Source of the DNA: Paenibacillus sp. S150
Lineage (GTDB): Bacteria; Bacillota; Bacilli; Paenibacillales; Paenibacillaceae
Assembly (NCBI RefSeq): GCF_019352175.1
Contig: NZ_JACBYI010000007.1
Location: forward strand, 1-64,000
DNA: 64,000 nucleotides
Direction: 5' to 3'
The position numbers were made by a program, and so were the translations under genes. The notes beneath the pieces are model-generated. The model ran no database searches. It was not told the origin of the DNA and saw only the letters and a list, made by a program, of their open reading frames with translations. Within the stretch, counting starts at the first letter, position 1, and each line of letters begins with the position of its first letter. Of the stretch, positions 28,094-36,073 are shown piece by piece.

Positions 28094-29424
28094 AACATGA
28101 CCCTCAATTTTTCATTTTTATAAACCTCAACTGATGATTCAACATCATATACTCCAACAATATTCTTGAAAATAGATGCTTCAAAAGAGAGAACATCATA
28201 TAATCTGTGATAAACTACTAGCTCTTCATTATGGAAACCTGTACAACCTAGCGAAAGAGTGTAGAATCCACTTTGTAATTTAAAACTTTGGGTAAAGGCT
28301 ATTGTTACAATTTCACCCGGGTTAATTGGTGACATTATAACATTCTCATACATTGTATTTGTACCGCAAAGTTCATTGCCTTTTAAATCTTTAATTGTAA
28401 AAGCAAAAATCGGTTCACTGATATATTCGTTAAAAACGACCCTCATTTTAATTACAACGGGCTCTTCACTAATAATCTTAGATGAAGGATAATTATCCGA
28501 ATCAAATATTCCAAAATCAATTATTTCAGCGTTTTTATCTCCATATTCTAATAATGTCTTATTCAGAGAAAAGTTGCTTTTCCATTCTCCTTCTTCAGAC
28601 AATTTTGTATTTTTGTTAATCTTCATTTCTTCACTTATATCATATAAGTTAACTAAAATCTTTTTATATACATCAACCATCTCTTTTGCTGTACCCTCGG
28701 CTACATTTTCACCATTGTGTATTACTACAGCCCTGGTGCAGTATTTTAGAATAGTGTCCATTGAATGAGTAACAAAAATTATTGTTTTCCCTTGCTCAAT
28801 AAATTCGTTAATCTTTCTGAAGCACTTAGTCTGAAATGCAACATCCCCAACAGACAATGCCTCGTCGATAATCAAAATATCCGGATCAACATTAATAGCT
28901 ACTGCAAATGCCAATCGAGCAAACATTCCGCTCGAATAAGTTTTAACAGGCTGATTGATAAAGTCATTAATGTCTGCGAAGCTTAAGATTGATTCCAAAC
29001 GATTATTCATATTTTCTCTAGAAAAACCCATAATATGACCGTTGAAGTATATATTCTCTAACCCAGTTAGCTCAGGATTAAAACCTGCTCCAAGTTCTAA
29101 TAACGCCGCAACTTTTCCATTTACACTGACTTTCCCACTTGATGGGCTGAGAACTCCAGTTATTATTTTCAATGCAGTTGATTTGCCAGCACCATTTTTC
29201 CCCAAGACGCCAATACACTCCCCCTTATAAATATTTAAAGAAAGATTTCTCAAAGCATAAAAATCTTTATGTCGTTTAGCTTTCCCTGGGATGATTGCTT
29301 CCTTTAAACGATCTGAATTACTCTCATATAGTTTATAAACTTTTGAGACAGAGTCTATTTTAATAGCAACTTCTTTTCCTTCATATATGGAGTTATTGTT
29401 ATCCTGTGCATTGATATTGTTCAT
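28090..29424 (-). CDS. wzt: Polysaccharide ABC transporter ATPase Wzt with cargo-binding domain
   Basis: Energises export of an undecaprenyl-linked polymer. At 444 residues the nucleotide-binding domain has Walker A GKNGAGKST (75-83), VAALLELGAGFNPELTGLEN (polysaccharide-exporter hallmark), signature YSSGM (163-167), Walker B ILIIDE (183-188) and the H-loop His220. Residues of about 295-444 form the Wzt C-terminal beta-sandwich (from AEIIDFGIFDSD, through FAFTIKDLKGNELCGTNT, to FYTLSLGCTGFHNEE), known in O8/O9a systems to bind the modified chain end. Its presence argues that export waits for a cap, which matches the methyltransferase and kinase genes that follow with 4-base overlaps. GGGAGG precedes the ATG; wzm ends 14 bases upstream. 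Confidence 0.93.
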   Translation of the reverse strand: MNNINAQDNNNSIYEGKEVAIKIDSVSKVYKLYESNSDRLKEAIIPGKAKRHKDFYALRNLSLNIYKGECIGVLGKNGAGKSTALKIITGVLSPSSGKVSVNGKVAALLELGAGFNPELTGLENIYFNGHIMGFSRENMNNRLESILSFADINDFINQPVKTYSSGMFARLAFAVAINVDPDILIIDEALSVGDVAFQTKCFRKINEFIEQGKTIIFVTHSMDTILKYCTRAVVIHNGENVAEGTAKEMVDVYKKILVNLYDISEEMKINKNTKLSEEGEWKSNFSLNKTLLEYGDKNAEIIDFGIFDSDNYPSSKIISEEPVVIKMRVVFNEYISEPIFAFTIKDLKGNELCGTNTMYENVIMSPINPGEIVTIAFTQSFKLQSGFYTLSLGCTGFHNEELVVYHRLYDVLSFEASIFKNIVGVYDVESSVEVYKNEKLRVML

Positions 29425-29438
29425 TGTTTACCTCCCTA

Positions 29439-30254
29439 TTATAAAACATCGGCGAAATGAGGACGAAGTCTTTTAAATAATAAGCGCCCTATAAAAAGGA
29501 TAACTAGAGCAATTATCCAAAAATATATTGATATTTGTGGGCGTTCCCAAAACCAGAAATGATAAATAAAAATCCCTCTATAGCCTTCTGTAATATAGTA
29601 AAGTGGATTCAATTTAATTAGAAATTCAAATTTCTCGGGTAATGCTGTATATGAATAAAAAATTGGAGTTAACCAGAACCCGAACTGCAACAACATAGAT
29701 ATTAATTGACCTATGTCCTTCAAAAACACCACTAAAGAAGAGGTTATCCAAGATAAACCTAAAAGTAATACAAACAAACAAACTAAATAGTATGGTATCT
29801 GTAAATAATAAATATCTGGATAATACTCATAAATGGAGAAAAGAGCAAATAAAAATAATATAAAAAAGAAATGTATCAATAATGATGAATAAATCTTAAT
29901 CATTGGTAAAATTTCCACTTTGAACAGAACTTTTTTAACTAAAAAACTTGTTTCTACTATTGCATTCGTCGCTGATTGTAACGCCTCCGAAAAAAAATTC
30001 CATGGAATCATAGCAGCTGCAAGCCACAAAATAAATGGAACATCGTCTACAGGCTGACTTTTAAGCCCAAATTGAAAAACAAACCAAAAGATCAAAAGAT
30101 TAATAGTGGGTTGAATGAATGCCCAAGCAATACCGAGATAAGATCCTGCATATTTCCTTTTGAAATCATCCTTCGACATTTGAATAATGAATTTTTGCTG
30201 TTTAATAAAAGATCGAAACCAAATTTTGAACATTTGTTTTTTTCCAACTTTCAT
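29439..30254 (-). CDS. wzm: Polysaccharide ABC transporter permease Wzm
   Basis: A 271-residue ABC-2 type permease that forms the membrane channel for the polymer together with Wzt. The amphipathic N terminus FIIQMSKDDFKRKYAGSYLG is typical, followed by IAWAFIQPTINLLIFWFVF and about six membrane helices, with the cytoplasmic coupling segment around ATNAIVETSFLVKKVLFKVE and the family motif FWLTPIFYSYTALPEKF near helix five. It is the first gene of the long minus-strand glycan operon, with about 160 bases of AT-rich leader upstream. The ATG at 30254 was taken from the frame; its ribosome binding site is weak. Confidence 0.93.
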   Translation of the reverse strand: MKVGKKQMFKIWFRSFIKQQKFIIQMSKDDFKRKYAGSYLGIAWAFIQPTINLLIFWFVFQFGLKSQPVDDVPFILWLAAAMIPWNFFSEALQSATNAIVETSFLVKKVLFKVEILPMIKIYSSLLIHFFFILFLFALFSIYEYYPDIYYLQIPYYLVCLFVLLLGLSWITSSLVVFLKDIGQLISMLLQFGFWLTPIFYSYTALPEKFEFLIKLNPLYYITEGYRGIFIYHFWFWERPQISIYFWIIALVILFIGRLLFKRLRPHFADVL

Positions 30255-30420
30255 TTATTTATTCTTATCAATCTTAAAAAAACTTAAAAGAAAATTATAT
30301 ATAAATACCAGAAAGTAAAATAATGGAAATCAGCTTATTTAGCAGTCGAATTTAGTATACGGCAAAAAAACCTTTCAGTCGAGACATGCCTTCCCCTTCA
30401 GATTTTTATGATATAGTACT

Positions 30421-30450
30421 ATTGTATTTTTATTATTGACAGACTATCAA
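30421..30450 (-). promoter_or_regulatory. Candidate promoter of the wzm-wzt glycan operon
   Basis: On the minus strand TTGATA (30445-30450) and TACAAT (30421-30426) are 18 bases apart, each one base off consensus. It would give a leader of about 160 bases before wzm. It overlaps a plus-strand candidate at 30436-30463. Confidence 0.4.
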
Positions 30451-30463
30451 GTGGGATTATTTA
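30436..30463 (+). promoter_or_regulatory. Candidate promoter reading into the rmlA remnant and rmlC
   Basis: TTGACA (30436-30441) is a perfect -35 box, with TATTTA (30458-30463) 16 bases on. It would drive the broken rmlA and the intact rmlC copy. It overlaps the minus-strand candidate head-on, so the two may compete. Confidence 0.4.
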
Positions 30464-30524
30464 ACGAAAAGGAAGTGCTCAAGCGTTTTTTATTTATCAA
30501 TTTACGAAACATACTTTATTTAGG

Positions 30525-31205
30525 GAGAGTTCGCAATTTGGAATATCGCTTCAGTACACTGTGCAACCCTATCCGGATGGATTAGCTCAAGCATTCATTT
30601 TAGGCGAATCATTCATTGGTGATGATGCGGTTGCCATGATTCTCGGAGACAATATCTATTATGGAAACGGAATTCGTAAAATCTTGAATCGCGCTTCCAC
30701 CAAGGAGCAAGGAGCAACTGTATTCGGGTATCATGTTCAGGATCCCGAGCGTTTTGGTGTAGTTGAATTTAATGATGAAGGTAGAGTACTTAGTGTGGAG
30801 GAAAAGCCTCAGCATCCGAAGTCAAATTACGCCATTACTGGATTATATTTTTATGATAACCGTGTTGTGGAGATTGCCAAGAAAGTTAAACCTTCTTCAC
30901 GTGGAGAGCTGGAGATTACTACCATTAACGAGGAATACCTGAAAATGGGGGAACTGGATGTTGAGCTTCTTGGCCGGGGATTTACATGGCTAGATACAGG
31001 AACTCACCAAAGTCTAGTTGACGCTACTAACTTTGTAAGAACGATAGAAGATCATCAGGGGATTAAAATTGCAGCCCCAGAGGAAATTGCATATATTAAT
31101 GGATGGATTACTAAAGAGCTTTTGTGGGAATGTGGGCAAAAATTAAGTAAAACCGGATATGGGCAATACCTCATGAAAGTGGCAACCGGAAAAATACAAT
31201 ATTAA
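30525..31205 (+). pseudogene. 5'-truncated rmlA (glucose-1-phosphate thymidylyltransferase)
   Basis: The frame reads as RmlA from about residue 65 onward: SSQFGISLQYTVQPYPDGLA, then FIGDDAVAMILGDNIYYG, FGYHVQDPERFGVVEF, EEKPQHPKSNYAITGLYFYD, GELEITTINEEYL, GFTWLDTGTHQSLVDA, and the long C-terminal tail of the rmlA type to the normal stop. Upstream of base 30525 the similarity ends abruptly: the first 60 or so residues with the GGSGTRLYPLT nucleotide-binding loop and catalytic arginine are gone, and the frame is closed by a stop at 30462. A GTG at 30561 has no ribosome binding site. The remainder cannot be an active transferase. It is a different rmlA type from the decayed copy at 16759-17205. 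Confidence 0.88.
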
Positions 31206-31226
31206 ATAACAGAAAGTGTGGAGAAG

Positions 31227-31781
31227 ATGAAATTCACAGAAACAGCGTTGAAGGATGTATGGGTTGTAGAGCCTCAAGTCTTTGGCGATCACCGCGGCTG
31301 GTTCATGGAGACTTACAGTACGAGCAAATTTAAAAACCACGGAATCTCACTGGACTTTGTTCAGGATAATCAATCCTTCTCAGCAACCAAAGGAACACTG
31401 CGCGGCCTTCACTATCAGTTAAACCCTAAAGCACAAAGCAAGCTGGTGCGTTGCACACAAGGCTCTATTTTTGATGTAGCTGTCGATATTCGGAAGGGTA
31501 GCCCTAACTACGGGCAATGGTTTGGTATTAAATTATCTGCGGAAAATAAAAAGCAATTACTAATTCCAAAAGGTTTTGCTCATGGCTTTATGACTTTGGT
31601 TGAAGATGTCGAAGTTCAATATAAGTGCGATGAGCTGTATGCGCCTAATTGTGATGGAGGAATACTGTGGAATGATCCATCGATAGGAATTAAATGGCCT
31701 ATTGATGTTGTGCCAGTGTTATCGGCTAAAGATGAGACAGCTCCGCTTTTAAAGGATGCAAATTTGAATTTCACATATTGA
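31227..31781 (+). CDS. rmlC: dTDP-4-dehydrorhamnose 3,5-epimerase RmlC (second copy)
   Basis: A 184-residue cupin epimerase of dTDP-L-rhamnose synthesis. Motifs are FGDHRGWFMETYSTSKF, FVQDNQSFSATKGTLRGLHYQ split around the catalytic His, DVAVDIRKGSPNYGQWFG, LLIPKGFAHGFMTLV and CDGGILWNDPSIGIKWP. All expected residues seem present. It follows the truncated rmlA by 21 bases, the common rmlA-rmlC order. The start is taken as ATG 31227, with GGAG just upstream; GTG at 31218 is possible. Together with the copy at 16179-16730 this gives two functional-looking rmlC genes but no intact rmlA in the window. Confidence 0.93.
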   Translation: MKFTETALKDVWVVEPQVFGDHRGWFMETYSTSKFKNHGISLDFVQDNQSFSATKGTLRGLHYQLNPKAQSKLVRCTQGSIFDVAVDIRKGSPNYGQWFGIKLSAENKKQLLIPKGFAHGFMTLVEDVEVQYKCDELYAPNCDGGILWNDPSIGIKWPIDVVPVLSAKDETAPLLKDANLNFTY

Positions 31782-31792
31782 TTACAATGAAA

Positions 31793-31841
31793 TTGGCCTA
31801 AGAATTATTGTTCCAATTGGAACGATAGGTTCTTAGGCCAA
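31793..31841 (+). terminator. Long hairpin after the second rmlC
   Basis: A 12-bp perfect stem TTGGCCTAAGAA/TTCTTAGGCCAA encloses a second stem ATTGTTCC/GGAACGAT around AATT. No clean T run follows (AATATATTTA), so termination is plausible but not certain. It lies 12 bases after the rmlC stop. Confidence 0.5.
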
Positions 31842-31957
31842 ATATATTTACGAGCTACTTATTAGCTTCCCTACATATTACCTACAGTTAGAAAGTGGTC
31901 GGAGATCTATGTATATGTTAAAATATCCACGTACCTACAGGAAAAGGAGATTAAAAC

Positions 31958-34702
31958 GTGTCGAAACCAGTATACGGTAAAAATGCAGCTCAGTCGAGAA
32001 ATGTAGAAAAGATATCCGGCCCGGTGTGGGCGTTGGTTGTTGCTTTCATTGTTTTCTTGGTTTGGACCCCGTTTCAGGTTGGTTTGTTTAATGGCCAGCA
32101 GATTGATTTTGAGAAGCCTTTGTATGTGTCTGCACTGCTCAGCGGCTTGATGCTGCTGGTCTGGATGGGCTTGTACTATAAGAAGTTCAAGCTGGAGGAA
32201 CAGCGCGATTTGGTGGTTGCGGCTTCGATTCTGCTGCCTGTCACTTATGCTCTGTCGCTGTTTGTCGCTGTTTCGCATTATATGGCGATGAATATTCTCT
32301 TTGTTCAGAGTATGTACATCGCAATATTCATTATAGCGTTATATCTCTTGAAGCAAAAGCAACTAAATGTTGTCATTCAAAATGCTATATTGGCGATTTC
32401 TTATTTTATTGTGGGTTTCGGGCTGCTGAACTGGCTGGGCAGCTGGAAACTGGCCGGCGGGCTGGTGGGCTGGTTCTCTAACACCGTACGCGGCGGCAAA
32501 TATCTGGATGCGGTCATGACGGACTCCAACGGCCTGCGTCTGACCTCGATTTTTCAGTATGCGAATACGTATGCCGCCTTCCTGATGGCCTTCTTGTTTG
32601 TGGCTGTCTTCGCACTGGTCCGCTCTAAAAAATGGTACGGGACGCTGACTCACGGCTTTATGCTCGTTCCAATTATTGTGTCCCTGCTGCTGACCCTGTC
32701 ACGCGGCGGACTTGTCATGCTGCCTGTTGTGTTCATCGTGCTGCTGCTGTTCCTGAAGCCAGCACAGCAGATTCTATGGATCATCCAGCTTGGTATTGCC
32801 GGTATCGGGTCGCTGGCTGTCACTAGCCCCCTGACCAATCTGGGAACTGAGCTGAACGCCGCCTTCACTTCCTCCGCTGCACTCAAAGGCTGGGCATACC
32901 TGCTCGGGGCTTCCGCCGTTGTTGCCGTGCTGGGGTGGCTTGTACAGCGCTTTGTAGCGCCTTGGCTGCAAAAGAAGCTCGGCAGCTGGGAAACACGGAA
33001 GCTTGCAGGACTATGGCTCCCCCTGCTCTCTGTGGTGCTGGTAGGAATCATTGCCTTCCTGCTGATTGGAACAAGCGTCCGCAGCATACTGCCTGCCAAT
33101 ATGGAGACGCGTCTGGAGAACATCAACTTCCAGCAGCACAGTGTATTGGAGCGTATTACTTTTTATAAAGATGCCATGAAGGTGATCAAAGATTATCCGA
33201 TTCTTGGCGCCGGGGGCGGAGGCTGGACCTCACTCTACGAGCAATACCAGAACAACCCTTATACCAGCCGCCAGGTGCATAACTTCTTCCTGCAGTATTT
33301 GATTGAGGTCGGCATTGTCGGATTTATTGTGTTCATGGGCTTTATCGGCTACATCTTCTATAAATATATCCGAGCGTATCTGAAACGTGAGAAGGACGAA
33401 TTCCATAATGGATTCTTTTTCTTCATCATTGCATTATCGATTCTTCTGCACAGCTTGCTGGATTTCAACCTTAGTTATGCGTTTATGGGCATCCTCGTCT
33501 TCGTCGGTCTCGCCGGAATCGGTGTAGCGATGGACAGCAGACCGCTGCGCCGTAACTGGAACACCCCTGGCCTTCGCTTCGGTTATCTTGCGGTGCTTGC
33601 GATTGGCACGGCCTTCATGCTGTTCCTGTCGATCAGCGCGATCAGCTCCGGCAGCGCCGCTGTGAAGGCCAAGCAGCTGATGGGTGTGAGCCAATCCTAT
33701 GAAGAGCTTAAGGCGCCTCTGATAGACACCTTAAAGGACCGTCCTTACCATCCTGAGGCGGCGGCGTATCTCTCTGCTATGGATCAGCAGGTATATGGAC
33801 AGACCCAAGATGAGCAGTACCTGGAAGAAGCTTACAGTGTATTGACCCGCGCGCTCAAGGATGAGCCTTACAATAAAAATCTTTTGAAGCAGCTGGCAAG
33901 TTATTACGATCTGAAAAACCAAAGCGAGCTCGCCTTCGCCCTCTATCGTGATAATGCAGCTAAGTTCAACTGGGATATCGATTGGTACGATGCTCTGATC
34001 AGCCGTTCCGTCGCTCTGGCCAATGCAGCAATCACACAAAATGACGATGCCAAGAAGCAGGAGTACCTGACGACTGGTCTGGATGCATTCAAACATGTGG
34101 CAGACGGTGTAGAGCATCTGAAAACATTGCCTCCTGAACAGCTGCAAGGCCGTCCTTTCTCGGTAACGCCAACGATTGCGCTGAATGCCGCCAAATTGCA
34201 GCAGCTGTCGGGACAAGAAGATGATATAGTTGCAACCCTGCAGCTTGGACTAGGTGACAATTATGCCGATGTCTTGAGCAGTGGAACCCTGTGGGATGCG
34301 GAGTGGTACAGTGCGTTCATTGCCCGCTCGTATGAGCTGGCCCAGCAGGCTTTCTCGAACCAGGATGCCGACGGTAAGACTGCATATCTTAATGTCGGCC
34401 TTAACGCCTATAACCAGCTGCTCGCAGATCTGCAGGGACAGTCATCCCTTCCACCGGCGATTGCGCTGAACGCAGGCAGAATCCAGCTGATGGCCGGTCA
34501 GGTCCAGGCTGCGGCGGAGACCTTGAAGTTTGGGCTAAGCGAGGATTATAATGATGCCGCTAACCGCGAGATTGCCCGTTGGTACCTGGCGGCCTTGAAG
34601 AAGGCTAACCTCGCTCAAGACCAGACGGTTTATGACAAGCTGATTGCAGCAGACCCTGCCGAAGCCGCCCAGATTGATGCCATTGCGGCTACACAGTACT
34701 GA
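31958..34702 (+). CDS. O-antigen ligase/polymerase-like membrane protein with TPR-like tail (WsfB/WsaB-like)
   Basis: A 914-residue protein. Residues 1-570 have about twelve to fourteen membrane helices, with the Wzy_C/WaaL-type region LLLTLSRGGLVMLPVVFIVL (about 240-260) and the large loop VLERITFYKDAMKVIKDYP followed by ILGAGGGGWTSLYEQYQ and RQVHNFFLQYLIEVG (catalytic-type Arg and His). Residues of about 590-914 are soluble and alanine-rich helical repeats resembling TPRs. In Paenibacillus and Geobacillus S-layer loci, O-antigen-ligase-like proteins (WsfB, WsaB) transfer the finished glycan to the S-layer protein; this one may do so. The GTG at 31958 has AAGGAG 8 bases upstream. It is GC-richer than the genes at 17-30 kb and faces away from them. 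Confidence 0.85.
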   Translation: MSKPVYGKNAAQSRNVEKISGPVWALVVAFIVFLVWTPFQVGLFNGQQIDFEKPLYVSALLSGLMLLVWMGLYYKKFKLEEQRDLVVAASILLPVTYALSLFVAVSHYMAMNILFVQSMYIAIFIIALYLLKQKQLNVVIQNAILAISYFIVGFGLLNWLGSWKLAGGLVGWFSNTVRGGKYLDAVMTDSNGLRLTSIFQYANTYAAFLMAFLFVAVFALVRSKKWYGTLTHGFMLVPIIVSLLLTLSRGGLVMLPVVFIVLLLFLKPAQQILWIIQLGIAGIGSLAVTSPLTNLGTELNAAFTSSAALKGWAYLLGASAVVAVLGWLVQRFVAPWLQKKLGSWETRKLAGLWLPLLSVVLVGIIAFLLIGTSVRSILPANMETRLENINFQQHSVLERITFYKDAMKVIKDYPILGAGGGGWTSLYEQYQNNPYTSRQVHNFFLQYLIEVGIVGFIVFMGFIGYIFYKYIRAYLKREKDEFHNGFFFFIIALSILLHSLLDFNLSYAFMGILVFVGLAGIGVAMDSRPLRRNWNTPGLRFGYLAVLAIGTAFMLFLSISAISSGSAAVKAKQLMGVSQSYEELKAPLIDTLKDRPYHPEAAAYLSAMDQQVYGQTQDEQYLEEAYSVLTRALKDEPYNKNLLKQLASYYDLKNQSELAFALYRDNAAKFNWDIDWYDALISRSVALANAAITQNDDAKKQEYLTTGLDAFKHVADGVEHLKTLPPEQLQGRPFSVTPTIALNAAKLQQLSGQEDDIVATLQLGLGDNYADVLSSGTLWDAEWYSAFIARSYELAQQAFSNQDADGKTAYLNVGLNAYNQLLADLQGQSSLPPAIALNAGRIQLMAGQVQAAAETLKFGLSEDYNDAANREIARWYLAALKKANLAQDQTVYDKLIAADPAEAAQIDAIAATQY

Positions 34703-34720
34703 ATCATTGCGATTATAAGC

Positions 34721-34760
34721 AAAACGGAGCTGTCCTTTATTAAAGGATGGCTCCGTTTTT
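34721..34760 (+). terminator. Strong terminator after the ligase-like gene
   Basis: AAAACGGAGC-TGTCCTTTA pairs with TAAAGGATGG-CTCCGTTTTT in a nearly perfect stem of about 19 bp with a T run. It lies 18 bases after the stop codon. A smaller hairpin (AGAGCGCT/AGCGCTCT, 34790-34825) lies next to the galU end. Confidence 0.85.
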
Positions 34761-34826
34761 GTGAAACGATAAGAGGACAGGTACAGTCATAGAGCGCTCC
34801 GCTTACCGGTTTCAGTGAAGCGCTCT

Positions 34827-35732
34827 TTATTCGACAACAATTGGATGGGGGGCCGCCTTCTCCACCTCGCTGTCGATCACCTCTTTGAGGTATTCCAGCA
34901 GGCCCTCCTTGAGCTCCTCATGCTGAAGCGCATAGTGGATGGTCGTCTGAATAAAGCCCATTTTCTCGCCGACGTCATGGCGTTTGCCTTCGAAGTCATA
35001 AGCAATAATTCGTTCAACCTCGCTTAATCGGGAGATCGCATCCGTAAGCTGGATTTCTCCGCCGACGCCTACCTGCTGTTCGCCGAGCATGTCAAAAATA
35101 CGCGGAGTCAGGATATACCGTCCCAGAATGGCAAGGTTGGAAGGCGCGTCCTCCCGCTTCGGCTTCTCCACCAGCCGGTTGGCCTTATAGACCCGGTCGG
35201 CCAATACCGAACCATCCACCAGCCCGTAACGGGAAACCTCTTCCCAGGGCACCTGCTGAACTCCGACAATGGACGACTTGTATTGCTCGTAAATTTCAAT
35301 CATCTGCTTAAGGCAAGGCTTGTCCGCTTCTACGATGTCGTCTCCGAGCAGAACGGCAAACGGCTCATTGCCGATAAATTTGCGGGCACACCAGATGGCA
35401 TGTCCGAGGCCTCTCGGTTCTTTTTGGCGGATATAGTGGATGTCGGCCATTTCCGAGGATTTGCGTACAGACTCCAGCAGCTCCCACTTCTGTTTCTCCG
35501 CCAGATTGAACTCCAGCTCGAAAGAATTGTCGAAATGGTCTTCGATCGCCCGTTTGCCCTTCCCCGTTACGATGATGATATCCTCGATCCCCGAAGCGAC
35601 CGCTTCTTCCACAATATACTGGATGGTTGGCTTGTCTACGATCGGCAGCATTTCTTTGGGCATAGCTTTGGTAGCGGGCAGAAATCGGGTCCCAAGACCG
35701 GCGGCGGGAATAATGGCTTTACGGATCTTCAT
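34827..35732 (-). CDS. galU: UTP-glucose-1-phosphate uridylyltransferase GalU
   Basis: Makes UDP-glucose from UTP and glucose-1-phosphate for wall polymers, glycolipids and glycans. It is 301 residues, standard length. Motifs are [81 protein letters not shown] and [19 protein letters not shown] lies 7 bases before the ATG. It stands at the right edge of the glycan locus in the opposite direction to the ligase-like gene, and may supply the hexose for the initiating transferase at 10033-11433; that link is inference. Confidence 0.96.
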   Translation of the reverse strand: MKIRKAIIPAAGLGTRFLPATKAMPKEMLPIVDKPTIQYIVEEAVASGIEDIIIVTGKGKRAIEDHFDNSFELEFNLAEKQKWELLESVRKSSEMADIHYIRQKEPRGLGHAIWCARKFIGNEPFAVLLGDDIVEADKPCLKQMIEIYEQYKSSIVGVQQVPWEEVSRYGLVDGSVLADRVYKANRLVEKPKREDAPSNLAILGRYILTPRIFDMLGEQQVGVGGEIQLTDAISRLSEVERIIAYDFEGKRHDVGEKMGFIQTTIHYALQHEELKEGLLEYLKEVIDSEVEKAAPHPIVVE

Positions 35733-36073
35733 GACATGGCTCCTTCTATAATCTTCTTCTCATTTCCGGATCAGCAATTGTAATAGGAAAATGGCATATT
35801 TATTTTAATTATAGCAGTTATGGGCGATTTTTGGCAGAGCGCTTCTTCCGGAATTGCAATAATCTGCAAGACTTGCATGTACAGTTCCAGTGAGGATTGA
35901 AGGATAATGATAGCGAGACAGCTATATTGCAAAAAGGGCCAATGTGCCGGGGGCTTGTCTGCAAGGCCCTCCAGGCACACTGGCCATGGACAGAAATTCA
36001 GCAGCGATAGTGCCAGTGCCGGCGAAATTCCAATGGCAAAAACGGCAAGGCGCCGCTGTGCAATAGTTTCAGG
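35733..36073. other. Intergenic region between galU and the U32 gene
   Basis: 341 bases. The right part holds the terminator of the U32 gene (35931-35985). The left part (35733-35930) is the galU upstream region; no box pair stood out strongly. Short open frames here lack ribosome binding sites. Confidence 0.5.
35931..35985 (-). terminator. Terminator of the U32 gene
   Basis: On the minus strand GGCCAGTGTGCC pairs with GGCACATTGGCC (12 bp, one wobble position; 35974-35985 with 35937-35948) and is followed by CTTTTT. It lies 88 bases after the stop codon. Confidence 0.75.

Noticed and set aside
16740-30530. Insertion sequence or transposase responsible for the cassette
   Set aside because: No transposase, integrase or terminal repeats were found at either border; homologous recombination through rml genes explains it better.
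35771-35980. 69-codon minus frame upstream of galU
   Set aside because: It lies over the U32 terminator and reads as non-coding sequence.
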